DNA of 64,000 nucleotides from Hibiscus mutabilis (lineage: Eukaryota; Streptophyta; Magnoliopsida; Malvales; Malvaceae), in assembly GCA_019671005.1 (NCBI GenBank), contig CM033714.1:60708685-60772684 (forward strand), written 5' to 3'. The notes beneath the pieces were generated by a model. It was not told the DNA's origin and made no database searches. It saw nothing but the letters and a program-made list of their open reading frames with translations. Positions 31,254 to 41,928 of this stretch are shown here, piece after piece. Made by a program: the position numbers and the translations under genes. Every line of letters starts with the position of its first letter. Positions within the stretch are counted from its first letter, which is position 1.

Positions 31254-33826
31254 TGTAACACCCCAAGCCCCAAGCCTAGAAGAAAACAAATTTTATTCGA
31301 TTGAATTTTTATCTCGATAGGCATTCATAACTTTAATTACACACAACCATTACATTATCAACTTATTTCAAATAATAAGTATATAACATCTTCTAAATCA
31401 ATTGAATCTAGCAACCAAATCAAGATAAGCAAGATCAACCACTGTTAAACATATTAAGCCAAACTCATAGATATGTATATGTATTTACAAACCTTTAGGA
31501 AGTTACTATTTACAAATCCCCCCTTTTAGAATAGTCAAAATGTTCTAAACTAACATATCAAACTAGTGCCACCTTCTAGGAGTTAATTTAACAAACAAAA
31601 CATACTTTTGATGCTTGGGTGACCTTGCTTTACTTCCACGCTTTTTAACTATAGACTAGCTTCACCTGAAATGTGACAAGGTGAGTAATTAGGTTGCTGG
31701 CTTCTAACAAATAACAACAAAGTAAAAGCAAGTTCTCAATTCACTTAGCAAGAAGCTCATTTAAGCACAAATACAAGTAGCCGAATCATAATTCCAATGG
31801 TAATGTATCATCAAGCAACTACTATAGTTGATCAGTTTAATAAGCAAATCTATCATGGCAAACTACATTATTTAACATGGATTGAATAGCTCAAGTGTAG
31901 AAGGGCATAATCATTCGAACATTATCAGGCAATGGTAACATGAGCCATTGAATGTGTAATCTATTCAATCGAGATTTAACAAGCAATGGTAACTTATTCC
32001 ATCGGTATATACATGTATATATGAACTATTCATTCAAGCATTATCAGGCAATGGTAATCAATACCATTGGAGCATATGTTCTACTTGTTTAAGTATTATC
32101 AGGCAATGGTGATTAGTACCATTGAAGTGTATAATTTGTTTAAGCATTTTCAGGCAATGGTAATAGTACCATTGAAGCATATAGTCTTATTGATCTTTTC
32201 TTTTCATGCAATAGCATCATAAACTATTGAACATACACATGAACTATTTGGTTATTCAACTGATCGAATACATAGCCGATTTCACTAGATTTTTCATTAC
32301 ACATTTCAAGGAACCAAATTCATGGTCTAACTAAAAGAAAGACACAAGTAATTGTTCCACTTACCTTGGCCACTATCATCATACCAACATTAGCAACTCC
32401 AAGCAATTTATAGGCAATTTAAGCCTCGCCATACAACCAAGTAATCTTAATACATTCAACAAATTCATGTTTACATAAACATAAACATAAACATACGCAC
32501 AAGTACACCGAGCTAATTCTGATCTTGAATCACCACTCCTTTAAGCCTCTTATCCCCTTCATCGACTCCCTTCTTGTCTAAATTCAATAACAATTCAATG
32601 GGGTACTAAAATCGTTTATTCATCATTTAGGTATTCCTATTTATTACACACATGCTCAAGCAACTCTTAAGGTAAACTTTCTCATGCTTCTATATAAATT
32701 CTTCAACCCAAACCCTTAAGTTTTCCCTCATTAATCATTTCTAGACATTGGACATATTATAATTTATACGATATAGCCCTTCCCTCAATTATTCAACATT
32801 TCAAAATGCTCAATGGTATTTTATGAACATCCATGTATCAATAGGCTAGTTATTAAGTTATTATGAAGCCAATTAAGACTTAATTGCTTCAAACAATTAT
32901 ATAATTTCCCAGATTTCCACAACATTTTGCTAAGGTGTCGTCCAGCACAAGGCAGTTTCAATTCCTATTCCAAATCACAATTCAATCATCAAAACTCCGT
33001 TTTAAGACCCTTTCCCTTATATACTAACATCATCATAGTCTTGTGATACAATAATTCCATTGTTCGTTACTTAATTGTAGTTCAAGCTATAGTACATTGT
33101 TAATCCCCAAAACAGTTTCATCAAAGATCATGATCGAACAGGGCAGTTTCCTCTTTTCTTTTTAATCTAGTTCAATTACAATGTTTCATGCTGAATTCAT
33201 ATAATTCTAACATATTGAGCCATCCTTATGATTCTAGATTTAGTCATTACCATTCTAGTTTGTCAAAACTTGCTTAATTCAACCTCAATTCTCAATTCTA
33301 TCTAACTTTATATTAAGTCGAAACAATCAAGCAACAACAATCACCATCATCATCATCAAACAAGAATTGATTCGATTAAACTATTCTAAGTCACACTTCA
33401 ATTCAAGAGGATAACACATAGAAAACTTACAACTTCAAGCATGCAAGCATAATTTGAGCTCCAATCTAACCGAAATTCATACGAGATGGATGCCAAGAAC
33501 AATTCTCTCATCTTTCTCTCAATTTCAATTTTTCGGCCAAAGGAGAATGAAGATGATAGTGATTATTTGTTTGGTTCCCAACAAGGATTTAATTGGCCTT
33601 ACACGTGCCCTTGAACTAGCATGCCAACTCATTTATCCCTTGAATGAAATTAACTTACCATGCAAACCACAACTATTGCCAACTAAAATATTTGGTCACT
33701 TCGATTTTAACTCCTAGTTTGCTTAAATTTTGAATAGGTCCTTCACACTTTCAAGTATAGTCACTTAATTCAATTGCTTAAGAATCGATACATAGCTTTC
33801 TCCTATATCAAAATTAGGATGTTACA
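31254..33826 (-). repeat. RE6 3' LTR (left copy, with internal deletion)
   Basis: 2573 bases with ends TGTAACACCCC and GGATGTTACA on the plus strand. It matches the right copy throughout but lacks a segment of about 0.43 kb present at 38713-39100. It contains the CAATGGTA/TACCATTG hairpin array at 31925-32180. Confidence 0.92.
31925..32180. repeat. Inverted-repeat units CAATGGTA..TACCATTG in RE6 LTR
   Basis: Five units spaced 50-60 bases apart, each with arms CAATGGT(A) and (T)ACCATTG around 3-9 bases, are preceded by TATCAGG or a variant. The right LTR keeps the array at 39730-39985. Units 1 and 2 are more degenerate than 3-5. Confidence 0.82.
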
Positions 33827-33828
33827 AA

Positions 33829-33844
33829 TCTCTCCCCCTTATGG
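33829..33844 (-). other. RE6 polypurine tract
   Basis: On the minus strand ATAAGGGGGAGAG lies two to three bases before the 3' LTR, the expected plus-strand primer. RE7 has the related CTTAAGGGGGAGAG at the same place. Confidence 0.8.
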
Positions 33845-34244
33845 CAAATTCTTCCCCGAATTTTACCTGAAGAGAAAAATTGTGGATATTGTTCTCTCAT
33901 GGTAGATTTAGGCTCCCAAGTAGCTTCTTTTTCCCATGATTCCTCCACAAAACTTTAACAAGGGAGATTGTTTTGTTTTGTAGCCTCCTATCTTCACGAT
34001 CAAGAATTTGAATTGGTTCTTCCTCGTAAGATAAATCCTGATTCAATTCAACTTCATCCAGCTCGAGGATGTGAGAAGGATCAGATCGATAGCTACACAA
34101 CATTGACACATGAAACACATTGTGTATTTTGTTGAATTCTTCTGGAAGAGCTAATCTATAAGCAACATGACCAATCTTTTCTATTATCTCAAAGGGTCCT
34201 ATAAACCGAGGGCTGAGTTTTCCCTTTTTACCAAATCTGGACAC
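33845..34244 (-). pseudogene. pol: RE6 integrase C-terminus and chromodomain
   Basis: The frame at 33897-34244 reads GKLSPRFIGPFEIIEKIG, HNVFHVSMLCSYRSDPSHIL and the chromodomain start (LSYEEEPIQILDR, KTISLVKVLWRNH). A frameshift then moves the conserved end (EATWEP, REQYPQF) to another frame reaching about 33870. The chromodomain identifies RE6 as a chromovirus; it would bind modified histone tails and steer insertion into heterochromatin. Confidence 0.87.
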
Positions 34245-34250
34245 TTTCTT

Positions 34251-34532
34251 CTACGGAGATACCTTGAGAAACACTCTATCTCCCACATCGTATTGAATAT
34301 CCCGTCTTTTAATATCAGCATAAGCTTTATGTCGATCGAATGCTTCTTTTAATCGATTGCAAATAATCTGTACTTGATCTTCTGTTTCTCGAAGCAATTG
34401 GGGTCCTAAAGATTTGTTCTCCCTCAACTCTGACCAGCACAAAGGGGTCTTACACTTTCTTCCATAAAGGGCTTCAAAAGGGGCCATTTGAATGGAAGAT
34501 TGATAGCTATTGTTGTATGAGAATTCTGCCAA
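34251..34532 (-). pseudogene. pol: RE6 integrase, post-catalytic region
   Basis: Reads FSYNNSYQSSIQMAPFEALYG, in part, then KTPLCWSELRENK and RDIQYDVGDRVFLKVSP. A stop at 34251 separates it from the next segment. It is continuous in order with the core to the right and needs no intron: the SERIIQVLEDMLRA motif is uninterrupted at about 34565-34615. Confidence 0.85.
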
Positions 34533-34942
34533 CGGTAAAGCTCTCTCCCAATTCTACCCAAAATCGATTATACAAGCTCGTAACATATCTTCTAACACTT
34601 GTATAATTCTTTCAGATTGGCCATCTGATTGAGGGTGAAAAGGCCGTACTGAGGTTGATTTTAGTTTCAAGAGCTTACTGCAGAGATTTCCAAAATCTAG
34701 TCCTGATCATAAATTATTGACATAGGAATACCGTGTAGCCTAATAACCTCTCGAATGTAGAGTTCAGCTAACTGATCCAGGCTCATGTTCATTCGAACAA
34801 GAAGGAAATGAGCTGACTTTGACAACCCATCTACAATCACCCATATTGCATCATTTTTCTTTAGTGATAAAGGTAATCCACTGACAAAGTCCATTGTTAT
34901 TTGCTCCCATTTCCATTGTGGAATCCCGATAGGCTGAAGCAA
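34533..34942 (-). pseudogene. pol: RE6 integrase catalytic core
   Basis: The frame at 34697-34942 contains TMDFVSGLPLSLKKNDAIW with the first Asp intact and IIYDQD with the second. After frameshifts near 34690 and 34640 the Glu is kept in GQSERI. The core therefore retains all three catalytic residues in broken frames. Confidence 0.83.
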
Positions 34943-35437
34943 TCCCGAAGGAACTTAATGTTTTGCCTTCACTTCTGACAAACCAAACATTTAGATACAA
35001 AGTCTGTTATAGCAGATTTCATTCCGGGCCACCAGTAGAGTCCCTTCAAATCTCTGTACATCTTCACTGATCCGTGATGTATTGAAAAAGAACTATTGTG
35101 GGCTTCCTGAAGGATTTCCCTTCTTAAATTTGAATCATTGGGAATACACACCCTGTTTCGAAAATAGAGCAATCCATCTTCCTTTAGAATAAAGTCTGAT
35201 TCGGCATTTCCATCAATCTTGATCTTAATTCCTTGTATTTCTGGATTTGAATATTGCAACAATCGAGTTCTTGATATTATATTAGAGTGAATTCGAATAA
35301 AATCCAAGGTTCATTGCTTCCTACCCAATTGAAGGAAAGCATTGATGGAGGATAAGGCTACAAATATTTGCAAGGTAATATTAGGTGATATCTTAAAGAT
35401 TTTCGATTAATAAAGGAAGATTTGGTTAAATCGAATA
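34943..35437 (-). pseudogene. pol: RE6 integrase zinc-binding domain and RNase H-IN spacer
   Basis: The frame at 34969-35307 reads the spacer (FILKEDGLLYFRNRVCIP) and the HHCC finger (HNSSFSIHHG, GLYWWPGMK, CLVCQK). Sequence at 35308-35437 is out of frame with stops and only weakly similar to the usual spacer. Confidence 0.82.
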
Positions 35438-35709
35438 CTAACAACAAGTATGTTGACGACTGAGTGCATCAGCAATAACATTAGCCTTCCCCGGGTCGTA
35501 ATCTATGATGATATCATAGTTTTTAAGTAGTTCGATCCAGCGTCTTTGCCTAAGATTGAGTTCCTTTTGAGTAAGAAGGTATTTCAAGCTTTTATGATCG
35601 TTGAAAAGGTAACACTTTTCTCCATACAAATAATGTCTCCATATCTTTAAGGCAAAGATTACTACAGCAAGTTCTAAATCATGGGTCGGGTAATTCCGTT
35701 CATGAGATT
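35438..35709 (-). pseudogene. pol: RE6 RNase H, C-terminal half
   Basis: Reads YLFNDHKSLKYLLTQKE, RRWIELLKNYDIIIDYDPGK and ANVIADALSRQ. The middle catalytic Asp is kept (FNDHKS) and the final Asp is kept (ADALSR). A frameshift near 35709 separates it from the N-terminal half, which is fused to the RT frame. Confidence 0.84.
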
Positions 35710-36723
35710 TTAATTGTCGGAAGCATATGCTACCACTTTATCTCCTTGCATTAAAACACATCCCAACCCCAAATGAGAAGTATCACTGAACACTATAAAT
35801 TCTTTCCCTGATTCTAGTTGAGTTAACACCGAAGCTCGGGTAAGTACTTCTTTCAACTGGTCAAAGCTTCTTTGCTGATCTTCAGACCATATGAATGGCA
35901 CATCTTTACGAAGTAGCTTAGTTAGTGATGTGGCCAAAATCAAAAATCCTTTAACAAACCTTCTATAATATCCAGCTAAGCCAATGAAGCTTCGGACTTC
36001 ACTAACATTCCTTGGGGATCTCCATTCAATCACCGATTGAATCTTTTTCGGATGAACCTTAATTCCAGAGGCCGAAATTACATGTCCGAGAAAAGATACT
36101 TCGAGCAACCAGAATTCACATTTGTTGAATTTGGCATAAAGTTGGTTATCTCTAAGAGTCTGTAACACAATTATGAGATGTTTTGAATGTTCAGCTTCAT
36201 CCTTCAAGTAGATAAGAATGTCGTCAATGAAGACCATAACAAACTTATCTAAATAGAGTTTAAAAACTCGATTCATGAGATCCATAAATGCGGCAGGGGT
36301 GTTTGTTAACCCGAATGGCATCACTAGGAACTTATAATGACCATATTGAGTCATAAAAGCGGTCTTAGGTATGTCAAATTCTTTAACCTTCATTTGGTAG
36401 TATCCAGATCTAAGGTCGATCTTGGAAAATACCGAAACACCCTTCAATTGATCAAACAAATCTTCAATTCTTGGAAGAGGGTACTTATTCTTAATTGTAA
36501 CTTGATTAAGTTGCCAGTAATCTATACACAGTCTCATTGATCCATCTTTCTTCTTGACAAAGAGTATCGGGGCTCCCCATGGAGATAAGCTTGGTCGAAT
36601 GAATCCATTGTCTTGCAATTCTTGCAACTGCTTCTGAAGTTCTTTTGATTCAACATGAGCCATTTTGTAAGGAGTAATTGATATAGGCTGGGTTCCTGTT
36701 TGAATTTCGATTTTGAACTCCAC
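35710..36723 (-). CDS. pol: RE6 RT and N-terminal RNase H (337 codons)
   Basis: An intact stretch spans the RT fingers (residues 40-70, WGAPILFVKKKDG, CIDYWQLNQ), palm (FSKIDLRSGYYQ about 99-110, MPFGLTNTPAAF about 135-146), the catalytic FIDD (165-168), the thumb (FLGHVISASGIKVHPKK) and the connection (FIGLAGYYRRFVKGF). RNase H begins with FSDTSHLGLGCVLMQ. The frame ends after VVAYAS by a frameshift. No catalytic change is visible; this is the least damaged chromovirus RT in the window. The first Met is internal to the polyprotein. Confidence 0.9.
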   Translation of the reverse strand: MEFKIEIQTGTQPISITPYKMAHVESKELQKQLQELQDNGFIRPSLSPWGAPILFVKKKDGSMRLCIDYWQLNQVTIKNKYPLPRIEDLFDQLKGVSVFSKIDLRSGYYQMKVKEFDIPKTAFMTQYGHYKFLVMPFGLTNTPAAFMDLMNRVFKLYLDKFVMVFIDDILIYLKDEAEHSKHLIIVLQTLRDNQLYAKFNKCEFWLLEVSFLGHVISASGIKVHPKKIQSVIEWRSPRNVSEVRSFIGLAGYYRRFVKGFLILATSLTKLLRKDVPFIWSEDQQRSFDQLKEVLTRASVLTQLESGKEFIVFSDTSHLGLGCVLMQGDKVVAYASDN

Positions 36724-37140
36724 TTCTCGAATCTGTGGTAGTCCCGGAAGTTCCTCAGGAAAAACATCGAGGAATTCAGATATAGTCGGAATTGAATTTA
36801 TATCAGGCTATATTTTCATATTCCCAAGTATATTAGATAATAGGGCATTCGGCTTTTTAAGCTTTTGATCAAGTAGGGATATCGATTCCTTTCCCAAACC
36901 CTTTAAATATAGTTTCCTCTTTTGACAAACTACCCAAGCCTGGTGTTTTCCTAACCAATTTAATCCTAAAATTAAATCAAATTCGATAAAGGATAGTATA
37001 TATAGATCAAAAGGGAAATGAATGTTTTGGATATATAGGGGGCAATTTCTACAAACAAGATTTATGGTAATAACTCCCCCTAAAGGATTCAAAACTACCA
37101 GCCCTTGATTAACAATTTCAGTATTCAAATTCAATTTCAC
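36724..37140 (-). pseudogene. pol: RE6 protease, C-terminal part and RT leader
   Basis: The frame at 36808-37140 reads GGVITINLVCRNCPLYIQNIHF, in part, and FDLILGLNWLGKHQAWVVC. The RT leader (FLRNFRDYHRFE, overlapping frames) is broken by frameshifts. It continues the active-site part encoded to the right. Confidence 0.82.
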
Positions 37141-37697
37141 AAGCAGGGGGAACAGATAAATGAATGGGTGGATCCCGAATCAAATAAAGCATATAAGGAT
37201 TCATTATTTAACTCAACGATACATGCTATTACTTCAGGCACCTCTTCATCGTCACGGTTTCGGATGTGATACACTCGAGCAGGGGCCCGAGACTCTTGAT
37301 GAGTGGTAGAAGGGGCTTGGCTTCGATTTCTCCCTGAGTTTCCTGAATATGCTTGTTTCAACCCCTTGCTCCTAGGAGATGTGAATTGATTCGAATTGGA
37401 ATCCACTTTAGCCAAATATTTATCCAAGGTTTGAGGACAATCACGAACATAATGATTTGGGCTTACAAACCAAAAACATGTATTTGACTGCCTTCTACAT
37501 TGACCAGAATGATAATTCTGACAGATATTACAATGTCGAGTCTGTGGATCCTTGCCAAAATTCCCCGAGCTATTAATAGAGATTGATGGTGCAGAGGATT
37601 TGGTTATTGTCTGATGCTTCAGAATGAAGTTCCCCTTCGAGAAGCAACGTAAATTGAGGAATCTCTTCCTTGATTTTTTGGCTTCTTGAAAGGCCAT
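37137..37697 (-). pseudogene. gag: RE6 gag zinc knuckle and protease active site
   Basis: The frame reads CNICQNYHSGQC and then CFWFVSPNHYVRDC, the tandem zinc region of chromovirus gag with Phe at the second Cys. It continues into protease with ESLYALFDSGSTHSFI, where the catalytic Asp-Ser-Gly is intact. A short frame gap leads to the next protease segment. Confidence 0.85.
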
Positions 37698-38460
37698 TGA
37701 GATTTGCCCTCATTCCTTGGCCTCTTGTCTTTCTTAGGAAAGTTCTCACTTCTTTTATCAGCTGCTTTCATCCTAGACTCGGTAGCAATCACTCGGTTCA
37801 CCAAGTCTTGAAAATTAGTTATTCCAAGAGTCGTAAACATCAGGCTCAACTCATCACTCAGTCCTTCTATGAACATTATGCATTTATCTTCCTCTTTCTT
37901 AATGTATTCAGACCCATACTTGCAGTATTTGCAAAAATCACTAACATATTGTTCTATGGGTCTACCACATTGCTTCAGATGTAAAAAACGTCTTCTTCTT
38001 TCCGCCAGATATGTTCGTTCACATACTTCTTCTGAAATTCTTTTAGAAAGAATTCACAAGTAATAGAGTCTTCAGGGGCGGTGAGGATTGTAGTTTCCCA
38101 CCAATTTAAAGCTTCATCAGCAAGTAAAGCCACCGCACACTCCAATTTATGTTCGTCAAAACACTGAAGTTGTTTAGTCAGAATTCTGATGGTAGTTTCC
38201 AGCCAGTATTCTGCTACTTCTGGGTTCTCTTCATCAGATCCCACAAATGTATAGGCTCGATGTTGAGTCAGTTTATCAATTGGGGCCCTGGATTGAATCC
38301 CTACAGGTGTAGGAGGATCATTTTGCTTCAAGTTAGTAACAAGTTGATTGAACACCTCAGTCATGCTGAGAAGGCATTCTTTTTGAATTTGATTAACTTG
38401 TGGAGCTTCAGGGTGTGGTTCTGCAGCCTTTTGAGGGTCTACTTGCTCCTGCCCTAATAT
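37619..38460 (-). pseudogene. gag: RE6 gag, N-terminal and central domain
   Basis: The frame at 37975-38364 reads the gag domain: PIDKLTQHRAYTFVG, NPEVAEYWLETTIRIL, HKLECAVALLADEALNWW and FFLKEFQKKYV. After a frameshift, 37619-37876 reads MFIEGLSDELSLMFTTLG, LVNRVIATES and a basic Lys-rich tail. The N-terminus before 38364 (Gln-rich, through about 38460) is open in another frame. Confidence 0.82.
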
Positions 38461-38655
38461 GACACTCCCTCATTCATTGGAGGAGCCAACTAAGCTATCG
38501 CTATCCCGACCCAGATGTGTCTTAGACATCTGAAATTAGCATTTAAGAAAGATTCCATCAACACAAGGTCACAAGCACAATTCAATTCAACTCCTAGGTG
38601 GCACTTATATAACTGATGACACAACTGGTTTAGTCCAAGAATCGACTAAACCTTA

Positions 38656-38668
38656 GCTCTGATTACCA
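38656..38668 (-). other. RE6 primer-binding site, initiator tRNA-Met type
   Basis: On the minus strand TGGTAATCAGAGC lies three bases after the right LTR. It equals the canonical chromovirus site TGGTATCAGAGC with one inserted A. The RE8 copy is a perfect match. Confidence 0.85.
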
Positions 38669-38671
38669 AAT

Positions 38672-41600
38672 TGTAACACCCCAAACCCCAGGCCTAGAAG
38701 AAAGCATTGTTCTAGGAGAAGACAATCTAAGTTGTCTAATAAGTTTGTAATCGATTATAAGGATTCGTAGTGAGACCTTAAGAGCACCAACCATTCGAAC
38801 AAAACTTCCATGAAGCATCAAGACATCGGGTTACAAACATCACAAATGGAGATAGGACACACGTGATCTTTCTATAGTTTAACTTGACAAGGATGTAAAC
38901 AACAAGAGTCTTAGTTACTTTAAGTCTTGCTAAGTGATCATGAACCGATATGTGAAGGGCATACAAGTATAATGACTTTAAAGTTACTTGAAACATTAAA
39001 GATCTAAGACTTCCCTAACAATATAATCTAACCAATTTCATATGGACTAGAAAACAAATGACTTCCAACTTATAAATCGTATGTTAAGCTAAACAAATAT
39101 TATTTGATTGATTGTTTATCTCGATAGGCATTCATAAATTTAATTACACACTACCATTACATTATCAACTTCTTTCAAATAATAAGTATATAACATCTTC
39201 TAAATCAATCAAATCTAGCAACCAAATCATGATAAGCAAGATCAACTATTGTTAAACATATTAAGCCAAACTCATAGATATGTATATGTATTTACAAACC
39301 TTTAGGAAGTTACTATTTACAAATCCCCCCTTTTAGAATAGACAAAATGTTATAAACTAACATATCAAAATAGTGCCACCTTCTAGGAGTTAATTTAACA
39401 AACGAAACATACTTTTGATGCCTTGGGTGACCTTGCTTTACTTCCACGCTTTTTAACTATAGACTAGCTTCACCTGAAATGTGACAGTGTGAGTAATTAG
39501 GTTGTTGGCTTCTAACAAGTAACAACAAAATAAAAGCAAGTTCTCAATTCACTTAGCAAGAAGCTCATTTAAGCACAAATACAAGTAGCCAAATCATACT
39601 TCCAATGGTAATGTATCATCAAACAACTACTATAGTTGATCAGTTTAATAAGCAAATTTATCATGGTAAACTACATTGTTTAACATGGATTGAATAGCTC
39701 AGGTGTAGAAGGGCATAATCATTCGAACATTATCAGGCAACGGTAACATGAGCCATTGAATGTGTAATCTATTCAATCGAGATTTAACAGGAAATGGTAA
39801 CTTATTCCATTGGTATATACATGTATATATGAACTATGCGTTCAAGCATTATTAGGCAATGGTAATCAATACCATTGAAGCATATGTTCTACTTGTTCAA
39901 GTATTATTAGGCAATGGTGATTAGTACCATTGAAGTGTATAATTTGTTTAAGAATTTTCAAGCAATGGTAACAGTACCATTGAAGCATATATTCTTATTG
40001 ATCATTTCTTTTCAGGCAATAGCATCATAAACTATTGAACATACACGTGAACTATTTGGTTATTCAACCTTTATTCTTTTTAACTAATCGAATACATAGC
40101 CGATTTCACTAGATTTTTTATTACACATTTCAAGGAACCAAATTCATGGTCTAACTAAAAGAAAGACACAAGTAATTGTTCCACTTACCTTGGCCACTAT
40201 CATCATACCAACATTAGCAACTCTAAGCAATTTATAGGCAATTTAAGCCTCTCCATACAACCAAGTAATCTTAATACATTCAACAAATCCATGTTTACAT
40301 AAAAATAAACATAAACATAAACGTAAACATAAACATACTCACAAGTACACCGAACTAATTTTGATCTTGAATCACCACTCCTTTAAGACTCTCATCCCCT
40401 TTATCGACTCCCATCTTGTCTAAATTCAATAACAATTCAATAGGTATTAAAATCATTTCTTCATCATTTAGTTATTCCTATTTATCAAAAACATGCTCAA
40501 GCAACTCTTAAGGTAAACTTTCTCATGCTTATTTATAAATTCTTCAACCCAAACCCTTAATTTTCCCTCATTAATCATTTCTATACATTGGACATATTAT
40601 AATTTATATGATGCAACCCTTCCCTCAGTTATTCAACATTACAAAACTGCTCAATGGTATTCTACTCACAATTGTTCATTTAAACAATTCTTAACTCTCA
40701 ATTATGAATATCCATGTATCAATAGGCTAGTTATTAAGTTATTATGAAGCCAATTAAGATTTAATTGCTTCAAAAAATTACATAATTTTCTAGATTTCCA
40801 TAGAACAGTTTGGTAAGGTTCCATCCAGCACAGGGCAGTTTCAATTCCTATTTCAAATCACAATTCAATCATCAAAACTCCCTTTTAAGACCCTTTCCCT
40901 TATATACTAACATCATTATAGTCTTGTGATACAATAATTCCATTGTTCGTTACTTAATTGTAGTTCAAGATATAGTACAATGTTAATCCCCAAAAAAATT
41001 TCATCAAAGATCATGATCGAACATGGCAGATTCCTCTTTTCTTTTTAATCTAGTTCAATTACAATGTTTCATGCTGAATTCATGTAATTCTAACATATTG
41101 AGTCATCCTTATGATTCTAGATTTAGCCATTACCATTCTATTTTTTCAAAACATGCTTAATTCATCCTCAATTCCCAATTCTATCTAACTTTCTATTAAG
41201 CCGAAACAATCAAGCAACAACAATCACCATCATCATAAAACAAGAGTTGATTCGATTAAAATATTCTAAGTCACACTTCAATTCAAGAGGATAACACATA
41301 AAAACTTACAACTTCAAGCATGCAAGCATAGTTTGAGCTCCAATCTAACCGAAATTCAAACGAGATAGATGCCAAGAACAATTCTCTCCTCTTTCTCTCA
41401 ATTTTAATTTTTTGGCCTAAGGAGAATGAAGATGATAGTGATTATTTGTTTGGTTCCCAACAAGGATTTAATTGTCCTTACACGTGCCCTTGTACTAGCA
41501 TGCCAACTCATTTATCCCTTAAATGAAATTAACTTACCATGCCAACCACAACTATTGCCAACTAAACTATTTGGTCACTTTGGTTTTAACTCCTAGTTTG

Positions 41601-41705
41601 CTTAAATTTTGAATAGGTCCTTCACACTTTCAATTATAGTCACTTAATTCAATTGCTTAAGAATCGATACATGGCTTTCTCCTATATCAAAATTAGGATG
41701 TTACA
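38672..41705 (-). repeat. RE6 5' LTR (right copy)
   Basis: 3034 bases with ends TGTAACACCCC and GGATGTTACA on the plus strand. It keeps the 0.43 kb segment missing from the left LTR and repeats the hairpin array at 39730-39985. Minor indels distinguish it from the left copy, including a short tract at about 40660-40705 (TTCTACTCACAATTGTTC) absent there. Confidence 0.92.
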
Positions 41706-41928
41706 AGTAGGAGGGATGTGTTGTGGTCACTTGGCGATAGTATGAGGGATTGGCCGGTACTACGAGTACCATTTTGTTTGGCGACAGTTGGTTGGGGATT
41801 CGTGTACCTAGGCTGTAATTCGATTCTTAAGGCTACGATAAAATGCAACAATGAAATTTGTTTATTAAAATAAGAATTTATCTTATTAATTCATATGCTA
41901 ATAAAAGTATAACTGATTTATATATTAT
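41706..41928 (+). repeat. RE5-type LTR fragment, right of RE6
   Basis: Continues the fragment ending at 31253: AGTAGGAGGGATGTGTTGTGG matches 26391-26606 of RE5a with few changes. It ends at the RE7 LTR start (41929) in a TTATATATT context. It carries the right target copy of RE6 at 41706-41710. Confidence 0.82.

Larger units (their letters stand above)
31254..41705 (-). mobile_element. RE6: nearly complete Tekay-like chromovirus
   Basis: Left LTR 31254-33826, right LTR 38672-41705, PPT beside the left LTR, primer site beside the right LTR, and gag-PR-RT-RNase H-IN-chromodomain between them on the minus strand. Flanks are GGTAG (31249-31253) and AGTAG (41706-41710). The undisturbed sequence in RE5a reads CAGTAGGAGGG, so the duplication was AGTAG and the left copy has one change. 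Frameshifts and stops are fewer than in RE4. Confidence 0.92.
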
